Numbered from the stretch's first letter, positions 53,101 through 60,074 are shown. The stretch: 64,000 nucleotides of DNA from Luteolibacter sp. Y139 (GCF_038066715.1 NZ_JBBUKT010000015.1:1-64000); one strand, 5' to 3'. Numbers and translations: made by a program. The notes: a model not told the origin generated them from the sequence alone.

Positions 53101-54249
53101 CTTCGTTTCCGGCAGGCCGCCGGCGGGCATGCGATAGGAGACGGTGCCGGACAGGGCGCTATCGGCCGGCAGGAACCACAGGTCGCCATCCACGAAGGCA
53201 TAGGGACTGGCGACATTCGGTCCGAGGCTGCCCATGAAGAGCGACGCCTGATAGGCAGCGCTCGCAGAGGTGCCGGAGAGGAATAGGACATCGTTGCCAT
53301 ACTTGGAGAGCGTGGCGTGCCAGTTGCCATTCGCCGCGATCACCGGGCGGAGCTGTGCCTGGTAGTAGTTGTCCGCCGTGAAGTCCGACCGCGCCGAGAG
53401 TTGCGACGTGGCGAGATTGTAGTGAAGCAGCGAGGGAAAGGGATACGGGCTGCCGGTGCGGGCGGTGAAGATGAGCGCGCTGCCATTCATCGCGAAGCTG
53501 GCGCCCACCTCCGTGCTATTGAAGTCCTCGGGCAGTGGGAGGGCGGTGAAGGTGCCGGTGGCGAGATTCACATCCACGAGCTTCTGCGGGCCGGACCACA
53601 TCGCGGCGTAGTAAACGACATGATCGCCGGCCATGGCGGCCGTGTTGCCACCGGCGAAGGTCTGTTGGTTCAGGTACGGGAACTCCGCCGGGATGGTCAG
53701 CGTGGGCAGCTCGGCCATCGTCGCGACATTCCACAGGTGCAGTTTTCTCGGGACCGGATCGGAGACGAGCAGGCGGCCATTCGAGAGTCCGCAGAAGGAA
53801 TTGCTGACGCCACCTCCGACGGCGAGATCGGCGCTGCCGACGAGCGTGCCGGTGGACACTTGATACACGATGGCGGTCACGCCGCTATTCGCGCCCGGTG
53901 GATTCGTGTGGGTGACGAAGGAGTCGCAGAACACCGCGAGGTAGTCGCCCTCTGCGGCCATGGCCGAGCCGAAATTCGAGATATCCCGCAGTGAGCCGGG
54001 GCTGCCCGCGATCGGGGCGTCATCGGCGGGGCGAGTCAGCGTGCGGATCACCAGGCCGGTGGTGCGGTCGGCGATTCGGACGGTATTGAAGTCGGTGCGA
54101 TAGGCGACCCAAGTGCCGCCGTGGACCACGTTCACGGCCGGCAGGGATCCCTCTGCCACGGGCTGCGGGATGAAGGGGACCTGTGCCTCCGCCGGAAGGG
54201 CGGCCAGCAAGGAGATCAGCGCGATGGCGCGGAAGTTGAAGAGTGACAT
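50116..54249 (-). CDS. Giant secreted propeller-type protein with Calx-beta domains
   Basis: A 1377-residue exported protein with a signal peptide (MSLFNFRAIALISLLAALPAEA). Three stretches of propeller-like repeats (about 30-380, 480-815 and 925-1240) contain segments such as GDYLAVFCDS, GDYLAVTQENYGRKLG and LYDIRTGKKLKTI, similar to FG-GAP or PQQ-like propellers. They are separated by two Calx-beta-type domains. One is near 390-475 with VSFRLRTSNGSATSPADF and VIEGNESLFVELSEP. The other is near 818-925 with SIRENDGTLQVSFTE. The C-terminus ends AAGGFFRLRWD, similar to the endings of the other giants but without a DPDxDG loop. Function unknown; surface or extracellular location likely. Confidence 0.82.
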   Translation of the reverse strand: MSLFNFRAIALISLLAALPAEAQVPFIPQPVAEGSLPAVNVVHGGTWVAYRTDFNTVRIADRTTGLVIRTLTRPADDAPIAGSPGSLRDISNFGSAMAAEGDYLAVFCDSFVTHTNPPGANSGVTAIVYQVSTGTLVGSADLAVGGGVSNSFCGLSNGRLLVSDPVPRKLHLWNVATMAELPTLTIPAEFPYLNQQTFAGGNTAAMAGDHVVYYAAMWSGPQKLVDVNLATGTFTALPLPEDFNSTEVGASFAMNGSALIFTARTGSPYPFPSLLHYNLATSQLSARSDFTADNYYQAQLRPVIAANGNWHATLSKYGNDVLFLSGTSASAAYQASLFMGSLGPNVASPYAFVDGDLWFLPADSALSGTVSYRMPAGGLPETKLSGQCLPAHESDGILKVQVSLSETDTSPVSFRLRTSNGSATSPADFTAVDQVYTIAAGQTTKVIDVPLTQDQVIEGNESLFVELSEPSANALLTSTRFAGVIRGSSFNLLSPVAPWVGSEAKATGVSLAGGRLIQTNQWTTAPSSQPAVLTKPFDSGDWTAANWNRAVPQTGLSFLGNANGRALLREYAAITVYDPVTDQVVFRKSSDFGDNGTEAFSDTHVVTGIGTDASFEYSLTPPHTTLKPERNLFLSTAAYTQDFLIMTEPGGSLRKYSRTDGSDLGLLISPGPWNGGTPTLAADGNLLVMTYHNKVWFCNVTTPQDLKQLFPLNGSFGDVGRIDVDGGRIFVTDRRYDGHPVVRIFESSTSVEIDMLLGDLAATVLPGSAELPDSLETPRFQLAPFAVEGTKAVTSFEWDGFRIARFSQGTDLPSLVTPDSIRENDGTLQVSFTEAAPYPITVTCQVIAAGRNEAADWAGTGIPVVVPAGTTTFDSGLSVVNDYIPEEDLTAALEITLTGNGKTEVRRVSVGVTDDDLISVDEIGWVEKPMGRNFAPVGDGWAYQSRLDGAHLVSWTEDPTFSQISPVGTMGAYSFAFTMAGTGDYLAVTQENYGRKLGNELPSRVYVYRPGDRKTPFYYINGQKYLQRFGDELYTRGNHLWIGAPGSEAFVTEKKSPGAAYLYDIRTGKKLKTIKAPKGQTMSFGETITENDQSVWIAAPWINNRSGAVFQYSMPKGKLLRTLATPSPGAGRFFGEEMVSTADLLIASSKPTSAPDPEFRGAVQGYSATTGALLWTGTPTDEDEYIGYSLAILPGNVLAVGGSSLYLYELSGTLPPHLIVQIKGGSQVGFYDIQLNGEQLACQQNDIFDQAKAKVIDLRDIPQLQPFLPAPIVPTVVAQTIVTTPSIESQPLVLTKSASGWTLTLPLASDFSIPSGGVIHLENSGDLLTWNPVAKRDTSGNWDLLPEHGMTGSTLSEDGSLAIPSEAAGGFFRLRWD

Positions 54250-54591
54250 GTGAGGCAGAGGGTCTAGGGGCGTGGGAAGTCTGGCGAATCGTTTTCTCGC
54301 CTATCATCATCGGGAAAGCCGATGGTCTCTGTGGCTCCGGGGGGAAGTTGTGTGGAGACTCTCCGTCATCTGACTGAGGTCAACTCGAATGTTGGAAAAG
54401 CAGCACGTTTCGGCGCGTCCTTAGCGCCGTGTTGCTTCCTGCAATCTGCACCGCTCGGGCCGCGATGATTTCGCGTGGGGCGAGGCACCGTGTGACAACT
54501 TCGTGCCAATGCGGGTCCTGTTCATGAAAAGGTTTTCTTCCGCCAGGGGGCCAGTCGATGCGATAGCCTCCCCAAAGGCTCCCGTGGCATC
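54250..54591. other. Gene-free stretch at left edge of the accessory island
   Basis: This 342-bp region lies between the giant minus-strand gene and the plus-strand replication genes. It has no convincing gene. A short stem GGCGC/GCGCC lies at about 54414-54430. The promoter of the giant gene and of the helix-turn-helix gene must be here, but no clear hexamers are visible. If the island integrated by recombination, an attachment site would be expected here; none can be identified by eye. Confidence 0.3.
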
Positions 54592-54825
54592 ATGCTGCCG
54601 ATGGTTGCATCACCTGATAGTCCACAGCTCGTCGGTGCCGAGGAGTGCATCGAGCTCATCTTCCCTTGTGAAAAATCCCGGCCGGGACTGCGGACCTTCC
54701 GCCAATGGCAGGCACAGGGATACATCCCGGTCCACAGGATCGGGCGGCGCACTTACTTCGATCCGGTGCAGGTCCGCGCCGCGATCGAGCGGCGCTTCCG
54801 CATCGCTCCCGCCGAGGTTCGCTAA
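54592..54825 (+). CDS. Small helix-turn-helix (excisionase/AlpA-like) protein
   Basis: A 77-residue protein from ATG 54592, or 74 residues from ATG 54601. The core RTFRQWQAQGYIPVHRIGRRTYFDPVQVRAAIERRF has the winged-helix layout of MerR-like excisionases and phage-island activators: a helix with a Trp-Gln-Gly turn, then GRRTYF leading to a final helix. Such proteins typically regulate or assist excision and early gene expression in integrated elements. It stands 25 bp upstream of the helicase gene on the same strand. It could equally be a replication initiator subunit. Confidence 0.6.
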   Translation: MLPMVASPDSPQLVGAEECIELIFPCEKSRPGLRTFRQWQAQGYIPVHRIGRRTYFDPVQVRAAIERRFRIAPAEVR

Positions 54826-54850
54826 TCCACTCATCCTGCCGACGGAAATC

Positions 54851-56209
54851 ATGCCAGATTCCCCTCAACCGATCACGCTCTCGTCCTTTGGCGAGGAGCC
54901 GGATTACTTCGAGCCCTACTCGTCACGCTATCTTGTCCGGAATGCCACGGGGCGCTGGCTGCCGCTGCTGGAGTCCGGCTACAAGCGCCACCTGCGAGCC
55001 CGCGGCTTGAAATCGAAGCCGGACGAAGGAGACGCGCTGTCGGACATCGATGCCGCCATCCTCGATGTACAGGACCACCGCGACATCTCGCACTACGGTC
55101 CCATCTGCGGGAAGAACGCGGGGCTGTTAGAAGCGAATGGCCAGCGCATCCTGGTCACCGAGGACCTGCGGTTGCCCGAGCCCGCGGCGGGATCGTGGGC
55201 GAACCTGCGGGCGGTGCTGGAGGGCCTGCTGCAAAGGGGCGAGGAGGAAGCGACCGGACGGCTCCAAGTAGCGACCTTCCACGGATGGATACGGAGCAGC
55301 GTGAAGGCCCTGCGAGCGGGCGAGCTCCAGCAGCAGCAGGCGCTCGCGCTATGCGGGCCGCCGCGCTGCGGGAAGTCCTTCCTGCAAGGCATCATCACCC
55401 ACATGCTCGGGGGCAGGGGAGCGAAGGCGGAGCGCTACTTCTCCGGCAGGACGCCCTTCAATGCCGACCTCTATGCGGCGGAGCACCTGATGCTGGAGGA
55501 TGAGCACTGCTCCACCCGCATCGAGAACCGGCTGAAGCTCGGCTCCTCGCTCAAGCAGCACACCGTCTCCACCTACCTCGGCAGCCTGCATGCGAAGGGG
55601 CGGAATGCGGTGAACCTGCCCGGCTGGTGGCGCGTGTCCATCACGCTGAATGACGATCCCGAGGCGATGATGGTGCTGCCACCGCTGGACCAGCACATCG
55701 CGGACAAGATCATCATCCTGCGTGCCTCGGTCTTCCAGTGGCCGATGCCGATGGAGAGCACCTCGGATCGCACGGGCTTCCATGCGAGGATTGTCAGCGA
55801 GATTCCCGCTTACCTGCATTGGCTGCTGCATGAGTGGCAGGCACCGCGGGAAGTGATCGATCCGCATCGCTACAATGTGGCGACGTTTCATCATCCCGAG
55901 TTGGCGGAGGCGCTGCATTGCTTCTCACCGGAGGCGGAGCTGCATGAGCTGCTCCAGCTCGCGTATGCGGATGCCGCGCTGCATCGCAGGTCAGTGGAGG
56001 CGACGGCGGCGGAGATCGAGGCGGCGGTGAGGTATCGCGATCCGGCACGTGCCGATCGTCTCTTCAGTTTCCGGAATGCGTGCAGCACTTACTTGGGAAG
56101 GCTGGTGAAGAAGTATCCGAACCAACTCGAAGCGGTGCGTGACAAGACGCACCGCTGGTGGGTCATCGATCATGGATTCCTCTCCAGCCAGCCTCCGGTG
56201 ACGCGGTGA
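54851..56209 (+). CDS. Phage/plasmid-type primase-helicase (SF3/DUF5906-like P-loop ATPase)
   Basis: A 452-residue replicative ATPase of mobile elements. Walker A is GPPRCGKS (residues 169-176) and a Walker B-like segment is EHLMLEDEHCS (about 209-219). A sensor region, WRVSITLNDDPEAMMVLPPLD, precedes IADKIIILRAS. This order is that of the superfamily 3-like helicase domain in phage and satellite primases. The N-terminal 140 residues are unassigned, and the C-terminal part (about 330-452) is helical with a winged-helix-like end. No primase active site is seen here; it is encoded separately by the next gene. A perfect 10-bp hairpin and a repeated 25-nt element overlap its 3' end. Confidence 0.75.
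   Translation: MPDSPQPITLSSFGEEPDYFEPYSSRYLVRNATGRWLPLLESGYKRHLRARGLKSKPDEGDALSDIDAAILDVQDHRDISHYGPICGKNAGLLEANGQRILVTEDLRLPEPAAGSWANLRAVLEGLLQRGEEEATGRLQVATFHGWIRSSVKALRAGELQQQQALALCGPPRCGKSFLQGIITHMLGGRGAKAERYFSGRTPFNADLYAAEHLMLEDEHCSTRIENRLKLGSSLKQHTVSTYLGSLHAKGRNAVNLPGWWRVSITLNDDPEAMMVLPPLDQHIADKIIILRASVFQWPMPMESTSDRTGFHARIVSEIPAYLHWLLHEWQAPREVIDPHRYNVATFHHPELAEALHCFSPEAELHELLQLAYADAALHRRSVEATAAEIEAAVRYRDPARADRLFSFRNACSTYLGRLVKKYPNQLEAVRDKTHRWWVIDHGFLSSQPPVTR
56131..56156. other. 10-bp perfect palindrome inside the 3' end of the helicase gene
   Basis: AGCGGTGCGT (56131-56140) pairs exactly with ACGCACCGCT (56147-56156) around a 6-nt loop. It lies within coding sequence, 43 bp before the 25-nt repeated element, so the two may form one structured site such as an origin or control region for the primase gene. 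Confidence 0.5.
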
Positions 56210-56223
56210 CACGCGAAAGTCAT
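56199..56223 (+). repeat. 25-nt element, copy 1 (inverted copy at 59044-59068)
   Basis: This element covers the helicase stop codon and the following 14 bp. It is repeated in inverted orientation 2.8 kb downstream with one mismatch in 25. Internally it holds two imperfect direct repeats of TGAC(G/A)CG. Function unknown. Confidence 0.7.
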
Positions 56224-56243
56224 ATTCTCAGGAAATAGATAAA

Positions 56244-57203
56244 ATGGCCCTCGATGTGGCGCGGCTGGAGAAGGTCCGGCACAGTCCTGCTGGCAAGATC
56301 ACCGCCCGCTGTCCGGCCTGTGCGGAAGACGGCGGCGATCGGACCGGCAATCACCTGGTGATCTTCCCCGATGAGAAATTCGCCTGCGCCGCCCGCGCGG
56401 GAGACGGGGATCACCGGAAGAGGATCATGGCGCTGGTGGGCATTCGTTCCGAAGTCACCTTCGACGCGGAGCAACGCCGCCAATGGTGGAAAGAGAAGCA
56501 TGCGACGCGGCAGCGGAGCATCGGGAAGCAGCGTCTTGCGAACTCCGCGCGGCATCGACGGCAGGAACTCATCCGACAATACGGGTGGCTTCGGGAAGAG
56601 GTGTGGGAGGATTCACCGCAACGGATCGACAGCGATCTCGTGGCGATGGACCCCGCCCATTTCCTCGGCAGCCTCTTCCTGCCGGATGATCTCCTCTGGA
56701 CCGGTGAAGTTCATCAAAGCGGCAGTGACTGGCATGCGGAGCGCTGGAAGACCTGCTCGGAGTGGGCTGCCACCAGCACACGCATCGGCCCCATGACCAC
56801 GCCCGCCGTGTGGATGCCGGGAACGATTTCCCGTGCTTCTAACAACGTGCTCAGGTCTCCGTATGTGGTCCTCGATTTCGATGGCTTCGATGGGATCAAG
56901 CCCATCACACCTGACGAGCTTTCGAGACACGTCTTGGACTCACTCGCGATCATCCGCTGGCTCCGCGAAGCCATGGCCTGGCAACTCGCCGCCATCCTCT
57001 GGACCGGAGGAAAGAGCCTCCACGCGTGGTTTCACACGCCACCGCCTGAAGTGCTGAAGAGCCTGCTCCCCGTGGCTCAATCCCTAGGCATGGACGCCGG
57101 CCTTATCGGACGGCCGGAGCATCCGTGCCGGCTATCGGGGCAGGTTCACAAAGGGAGCGGAAAGGTGTCGCGGGTGATGTGGGTCCAGGCCCGAACCCAG
57201 TAG
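56244..57203 (+). CDS. Archaeo-eukaryotic-type primase with N-terminal zinc-finger-like region
   Basis: A 319-residue protein with the layout of a mobile-element primase. An N-terminal CPAC...H...C cluster (residues about 23-49, including GDRTGNHLVIFPDEKFACAA) resembles the CHC2-type zinc finger of DNA primases. The central catalytic region has VLDFDGFDG (acidic D-x-D) and LWTGGKSLHAWF (the S-x-H motif), followed by LSGQVHKGSG. These fit the AEP primase active site that synthesises RNA or DNA primers. It lies 34 bp after the helicase. The last codons and TAG stop lie within a REP-type repeat, so the original C-terminus may have been longer. Confidence 0.7.
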   Translation: MALDVARLEKVRHSPAGKITARCPACAEDGGDRTGNHLVIFPDEKFACAARAGDGDHRKRIMALVGIRSEVTFDAEQRRQWWKEKHATRQRSIGKQRLANSARHRRQELIRQYGWLREEVWEDSPQRIDSDLVAMDPAHFLGSLFLPDDLLWTGEVHQSGSDWHAERWKTCSEWAATSTRIGPMTTPAVWMPGTISRASNNVLRSPYVVLDFDGFDGIKPITPDELSRHVLDSLAIIRWLREAMAWQLAAILWTGGKSLHAWFHTPPPEVLKSLLPVAQSLGMDAGLIGRPEHPCRLSGQVHKGSGKVSRVMWVQARTQ

Positions 57204-57266
57204 TCGAAGACCCGGACTGCGGCAGCCTGCTGCCGCTCAATGCCAGCAGCCCTGCTGCGGGGAAGG
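57195..57266 (-). repeat. REP-type element A
   Basis: Read on the minus strand this matches element C (58893-58970) almost base for base: CTTCCC(C/T)GCAGCAGGGCTG, GAGCGGCAGCAG, CTGCCGCAGTCCGGGTCT and CGACTACTGG. It can fold by pairing of its GC-rich halves. It overlaps the 3' end of the primase gene and supplies its stop codon. Confidence 0.7.
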
Positions 57267-57329
57267 ACGGGGTAGATGAGCTCCATCAGAAAGCCAGCCC
57301 AATGGACATGCCGCATCGGCTTGTGTCTG

Positions 57330-58005
57330 CTAAGCGCGTCCCGGCTGACTGACGAATTGCTTCAGGGAGTAGTATGTGGGCGTAAGCCTTCCCATACCCC
57401 CGTAAGCTGCCGTGTATTTTCCCTCAAAAGTTTCGAAACACCCGGTTCGCGAAAGTCTGTTCATGAAGTCATCAAGCTGATCCGCCGGAATAGAAAGCTC
57501 CCGTGTCAGCGTCTTCTCCAACGCATCCCAAAACTTCTGAGCCAAGGTGTAGTCATTGTCGCCGGGTGCTCGCTCGATGGTTGATGAATACCCATCCAAA
57601 ATCGAAAGCGCCCTCAGTTCACGGAAGCTCAGCTCATCGAGAATGGAAAGCAGGTCTTCATAAGCATCCGCATCGCACGAGGCATCGGTCACCGTTTGCC
57701 AGCAAGTTCGCGAACAGGACAATCTTCTCGCGCCGCCTTGTGTTTCTAGCAGCGTTCGCAGTGATGAAATACTTGTGGAGGAACTCCTCGCTACCAATGA
57801 CGTCGTTCGATAGTTGGATCTGATTGTTGGAGAGAGCCTCGAAGAATACGGCTGTCCGTTCCTTTCGGATGGCATCGACTTTTCCGGTGATCAGGACATC
57901 AACCGCTCCTCCGATTCCGGCGGGGAACAATTGAAGCAATGCTCGCACGAGTTCATGGTCGGCATACCATGCCAAGGCGGTCTCTGATTTGGTGGGCTTT
58001 TCCAT
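57330..58005 (-). pseudogene. Conserved helical protein gene with a frameshift
   Basis: Two reading frames together encode one protein of about 225 residues. The first part (ATG 58003-58005) runs from MEKPTKSETALAWYADHEL through ERTAVFFEALSNNQIQLS to AARNTRRREKIVLFANLLANG. The second part, beginning in another frame near 57690-57700, continues DASCDADAYEDLLSILDELS to the stop codon at 57330. One extra nucleotide near 57690-57700 would explain the break. The intact family, with its NTRRREK-type segment after a helical region and a GIGGAVDVL hydrophobic stretch, is widespread in bacteria but of unknown function. It may be a real pseudogene, a programmed shift or a sequencing error. Confidence 0.65.
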
Positions 58006-58041
58006 GAGGCCGGATTGGAACCGGGGAGTGAGGTCGTCGTC

Positions 58042-58050
58042 TGCTATAAT
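58042..58050 (+). promoter_or_regulatory. Extended -10 promoter-like site
   Basis: TGCTATAAT contains a perfect TATAAT (58045-58050) with the extended TGn motif. No convincing -35 lies upstream. It points towards the RAYT gene, 191 bp downstream, with REP element B in between. Confidence 0.4.
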
Positions 58051-58076
58051 CGGCCGGACGATTTCGACGCATCCGG

Positions 58077-58146
58077 CAGGGTGCTTCCCCGCAACAGGGC
58101 TGCTGCACTGCAGTCCGGGTCTCCGACTGCTGGATCAGGCAGTCCA
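58077..58146 (+). repeat. REP-type element B
   Basis: It shares GGGTGCTTCCC(C/T)GCA, CAGGGCTGCTG and CAGTCCGGGTCTCCGACT with element C but lacks the middle segment of about 23 nt. It is followed by GCTGGATCAGGCAGTCC. It lies in the spacer upstream of the RAYT gene in the same orientation as C. Confidence 0.65.
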
Positions 58147-58240
58147 TATGTCCGGTCCGCTCGTTTGATTTCGATCTTAGTAACTCCCCATTGGTGTCTA
58201 TTCACTTGAACATCTATGGGACGGGAGGCAAAGTGCTTCA

Positions 58241-58825
58241 GTGATCCCCCAGTCATCCCTTCCTGACGAAGAGACCTGCAAAGGCAGCCGCGATTGGCCT
58301 CATGCTCCACCTCATCGTCTCCAGTCCGCCGGGGTCTATTTCCTTACTGCCCGAACTTCTGAGCGTCGGCACTTGCTAGCAGAAGACTCCGCCAAGGATT
58401 GGTTCCAAGACACCTTGTTGAAGTTGGCCGAGGAGAAAGGCTGGAGGCTCGAAGCATGGTGCATCCTCTCCAATCACTATCACCTCGTCGCACATAGCCC
58501 GAAGGACGGCGGCGCTTCCTTGGGGCAGCTAATCCAGCAGCTCCACGGTCTAACAACCAAGGAGCTGAATCGACGCGATGGCATGGAGGGAAGAACGAGG
58601 CTTTGGCAAAACTTCAGGGAGACGTTGCTCGTGGAACAAGCCTCCTACCTGGCCCGGCTCCACTATGTGCATCAGAATGCGGTGCATCACCGGCTTGTGA
58701 AGACCGGTTCCGAGTGGAAATGGTGTAGCGCCTTGGCATTCAAGAAAGCCGCTACCCCGGCATGGGTGAAGACGGTGGCTAGTTTTAGATATGACCGGAT
58801 TGCGGAGTTGGATGAGGATGGGTGA
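58241..58825 (+). CDS. REP-associated tyrosine transposase (RAYT, Y1/HUH family)
   Basis: A 194-residue single-strand-specific nuclease/transposase of the IS200/IS605-related TnpA-REP group. The HUH motif is HYH at residues 79-81 in CILSNHYHLVAH. The YVHQNAVHHRLV segment, normally Y(I/V)HxNPV, is at about 144-155. LWQNFRETLLVE lies between them. RAYTs are thought to mobilise or maintain REP sequences. Related REP-type repeats lie 95 bp upstream and 68 bp downstream, with a third about 1 kb upstream in the opposite orientation. The GTG start is preceded by GGGAGG 13 nt upstream. Confidence 0.9.
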   Translation: MIPQSSLPDEETCKGSRDWPHAPPHRLQSAGVYFLTARTSERRHLLAEDSAKDWFQDTLLKLAEEKGWRLEAWCILSNHYHLVAHSPKDGGASLGQLIQQLHGLTTKELNRRDGMEGRTRLWQNFRETLLVEQASYLARLHYVHQNAVHHRLVKTGSEWKWCSALAFKKAATPAWVKTVASFRYDRIAELDEDG

Positions 58826-58892
58826 TGGGTTTGAATGGTTAGACGGGGCTGAGGGGGCGGCTTGGGCGGGCAGTTTGGCGAGGGGCAGCCAC

Positions 58893-58970
58893 ACGGGTGC
58901 TTCCCTGCAGCAGGGCTGCTGGCTTCGAGCGGCAGCAGGGCTGCCGCAGTCCGGGTCTCCGACTACTGGT
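58893..58970 (+). repeat. REP-type element C
   Basis: The longest of the three related repeats, with two GC-rich imperfect palindromes (CAGCAGGGCTGCTG and GGCAGCAGGGCTGCC) followed by the CAGTCCGGGTCTCCGACT tail. It lies 67 bp after the RAYT stop codon. Elements B and C bracket the transposase in the same orientation. Confidence 0.7.
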
Positions 58971-59043
58971 GTCGGGGTCTCTGACGACTTGGGCGACGCG
59001 GCCAAGTGTTTGAGCCACCCGCGGAGAAAAATTCCCCGCAAAC

Positions 59044-59068
59044 ATGACTTTCGCGCGTCACCGCGTCA
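59044..59068 (-). repeat. 25-nt element, copy 2 (inverted copy of 56199-56223)
   Basis: The reverse complement of this segment equals 56199-56223 except for one base (G for A at the thirteenth position). It lies in a non-coding spacer between the RAYT/REP cluster and the glycosyltransferase gene. It could mark the right end of a transposed segment. Confidence 0.7.
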
Positions 59069-59126
59069 TCGCAGGCCGGTTCCAGCGCCTTTGCGATGCC
59101 TCAGGGCTTCGCTGGCCTGACTCACC

Positions 59127-59888
59127 TTATTCCTTCCAATACTCCTCCACCCACGGTGCGGGGAGCACGCGGTGGTGGATCTTGCCGGTGGTGACGCCGT
59201 TGACGGCGTCGGGCGGATCGGGCTTGCCGTGGAAGACGAGGAACTTGGCGCCCTTCGGTTTCTTGGGTGGGACGAAGAGATTGAGCGGGAAGGGCGGCCG
59301 GACGTTGAACTTGAAGCTGCGGACCCATTCTTCCGGCCACCAGTAGCGCTCCTTCATGGCGTAGGTGAGGAAGGCCTGCTCGGTCTGGAAGATGGAGCGG
59401 TCCTGGGCGCGGTCCATCTCGCGGAGGAAGGTATCGTAGATGTACTGCGACTTGCCGGCCTCGAAGCGGAAGATGGAGGAGTTCCCGATCTCGGGGCGCT
59501 TGTTCAGGATCTGTTTCCGGCGCTCCCACCAGTTGTGGATGATGCAGTTCTTGCCCGGCTGGTAGTCGAAGAGGCAGTCGATGTCATCGAGGATGACGAG
59601 GTCGAGATCGAGGAAGAGGGTGGGGCCTTCGAGGTTGGCGAAGCCGTCGCGGGTCATCACCAGCTTGAGGAAGACATTTGGCCACTTGGCCTGGGTGACG
59701 CCGGGGTTTTCCGGGAAGGGCAGGGTCTCGATGCCTTCGATCAGGCCTTCGGTATTATCTGTGAGGCACACGAAGCGGAAGGGCCGCTTGAGGTGGCGGC
59801 CGATCGAGCGGTAGAGGATATTGACGTAACGGGACGGGTATCGCGTCCCCCACTTCATGCAGATGATATTGACGGGTGCTCCGGGCAT
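59127..59888 (-). CDS. Glycosyltransferase (nucleotide-diphospho-sugar transferase fold)
   Basis: A 253-residue cytoplasmic enzyme from ATG 59886-59888. VNIICMKWGTRYPSRYVNILY begins a Rossmann-like GT-A fold. The metal-binding D-x-D lies in TLFLDLDLVILDDID (about 110-125). Later signatures are NSSIFRFEAG, FQTEQAFLTYAM and the terminal histidines HGKPDPPDA and HHRVLP. The pattern resembles glycosyltransferase family 8-like proteins of capsule or lipopolysaccharide synthesis. The acceptor is unknown. Upstream in-frame residues (to 59987) are Ser/Pro-rich and unlikely to be translated. Confidence 0.82.
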   Translation of the reverse strand: MPGAPVNIICMKWGTRYPSRYVNILYRSIGRHLKRPFRFVCLTDNTEGLIEGIETLPFPENPGVTQAKWPNVFLKLVMTRDGFANLEGPTLFLDLDLVILDDIDCLFDYQPGKNCIIHNWWERRKQILNKRPEIGNSSIFRFEAGKSQYIYDTFLREMDRAQDRSIFQTEQAFLTYAMKERYWWPEEWVRSFKFNVRPPFPLNLFVPPKKPKGAKFLVFHGKPDPPDAVNGVTTGKIHHRVLPAPWVEEYWKE

Positions 59889-59970
59889 CGGGTCGTGTGG
59901 CGGCCGGGAGCTTGGCGGCCGGGCGGGGCGGGGGAAAGGCGAATCCGACGGGGCCCTCGAAGAGCAGGAA

Positions 59971-60000
59971 CCGCGAATGGACGCCAATGGACGCGAATGG
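59971..60000. repeat. Three tandem copies of a 10-bp unit
   Basis: CCGCGAATGG, ACGCCAATGG and ACGCGAATGG follow each other directly in the spacer between glycosyltransferase and SDR genes. I recall similar CGCGAATGGA arrays as common dispersed repeats in related genomes; this is memory, not a search. Confidence 0.6.
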
Positions 60001-60074
60001 ATCCAGAAAGGCGGGGATTCCGGTTGGGTTTGCTGAGACCGGTAGCCTCGGTGCTTGGTCGCCGCTGGGAATTG

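Noticed and set aside
54250-59126. Complete prophage
   Set aside because: No integrase, terminase, portal, capsid, tail or lysis gene is recognisable; only a replication module and a transposase are present.
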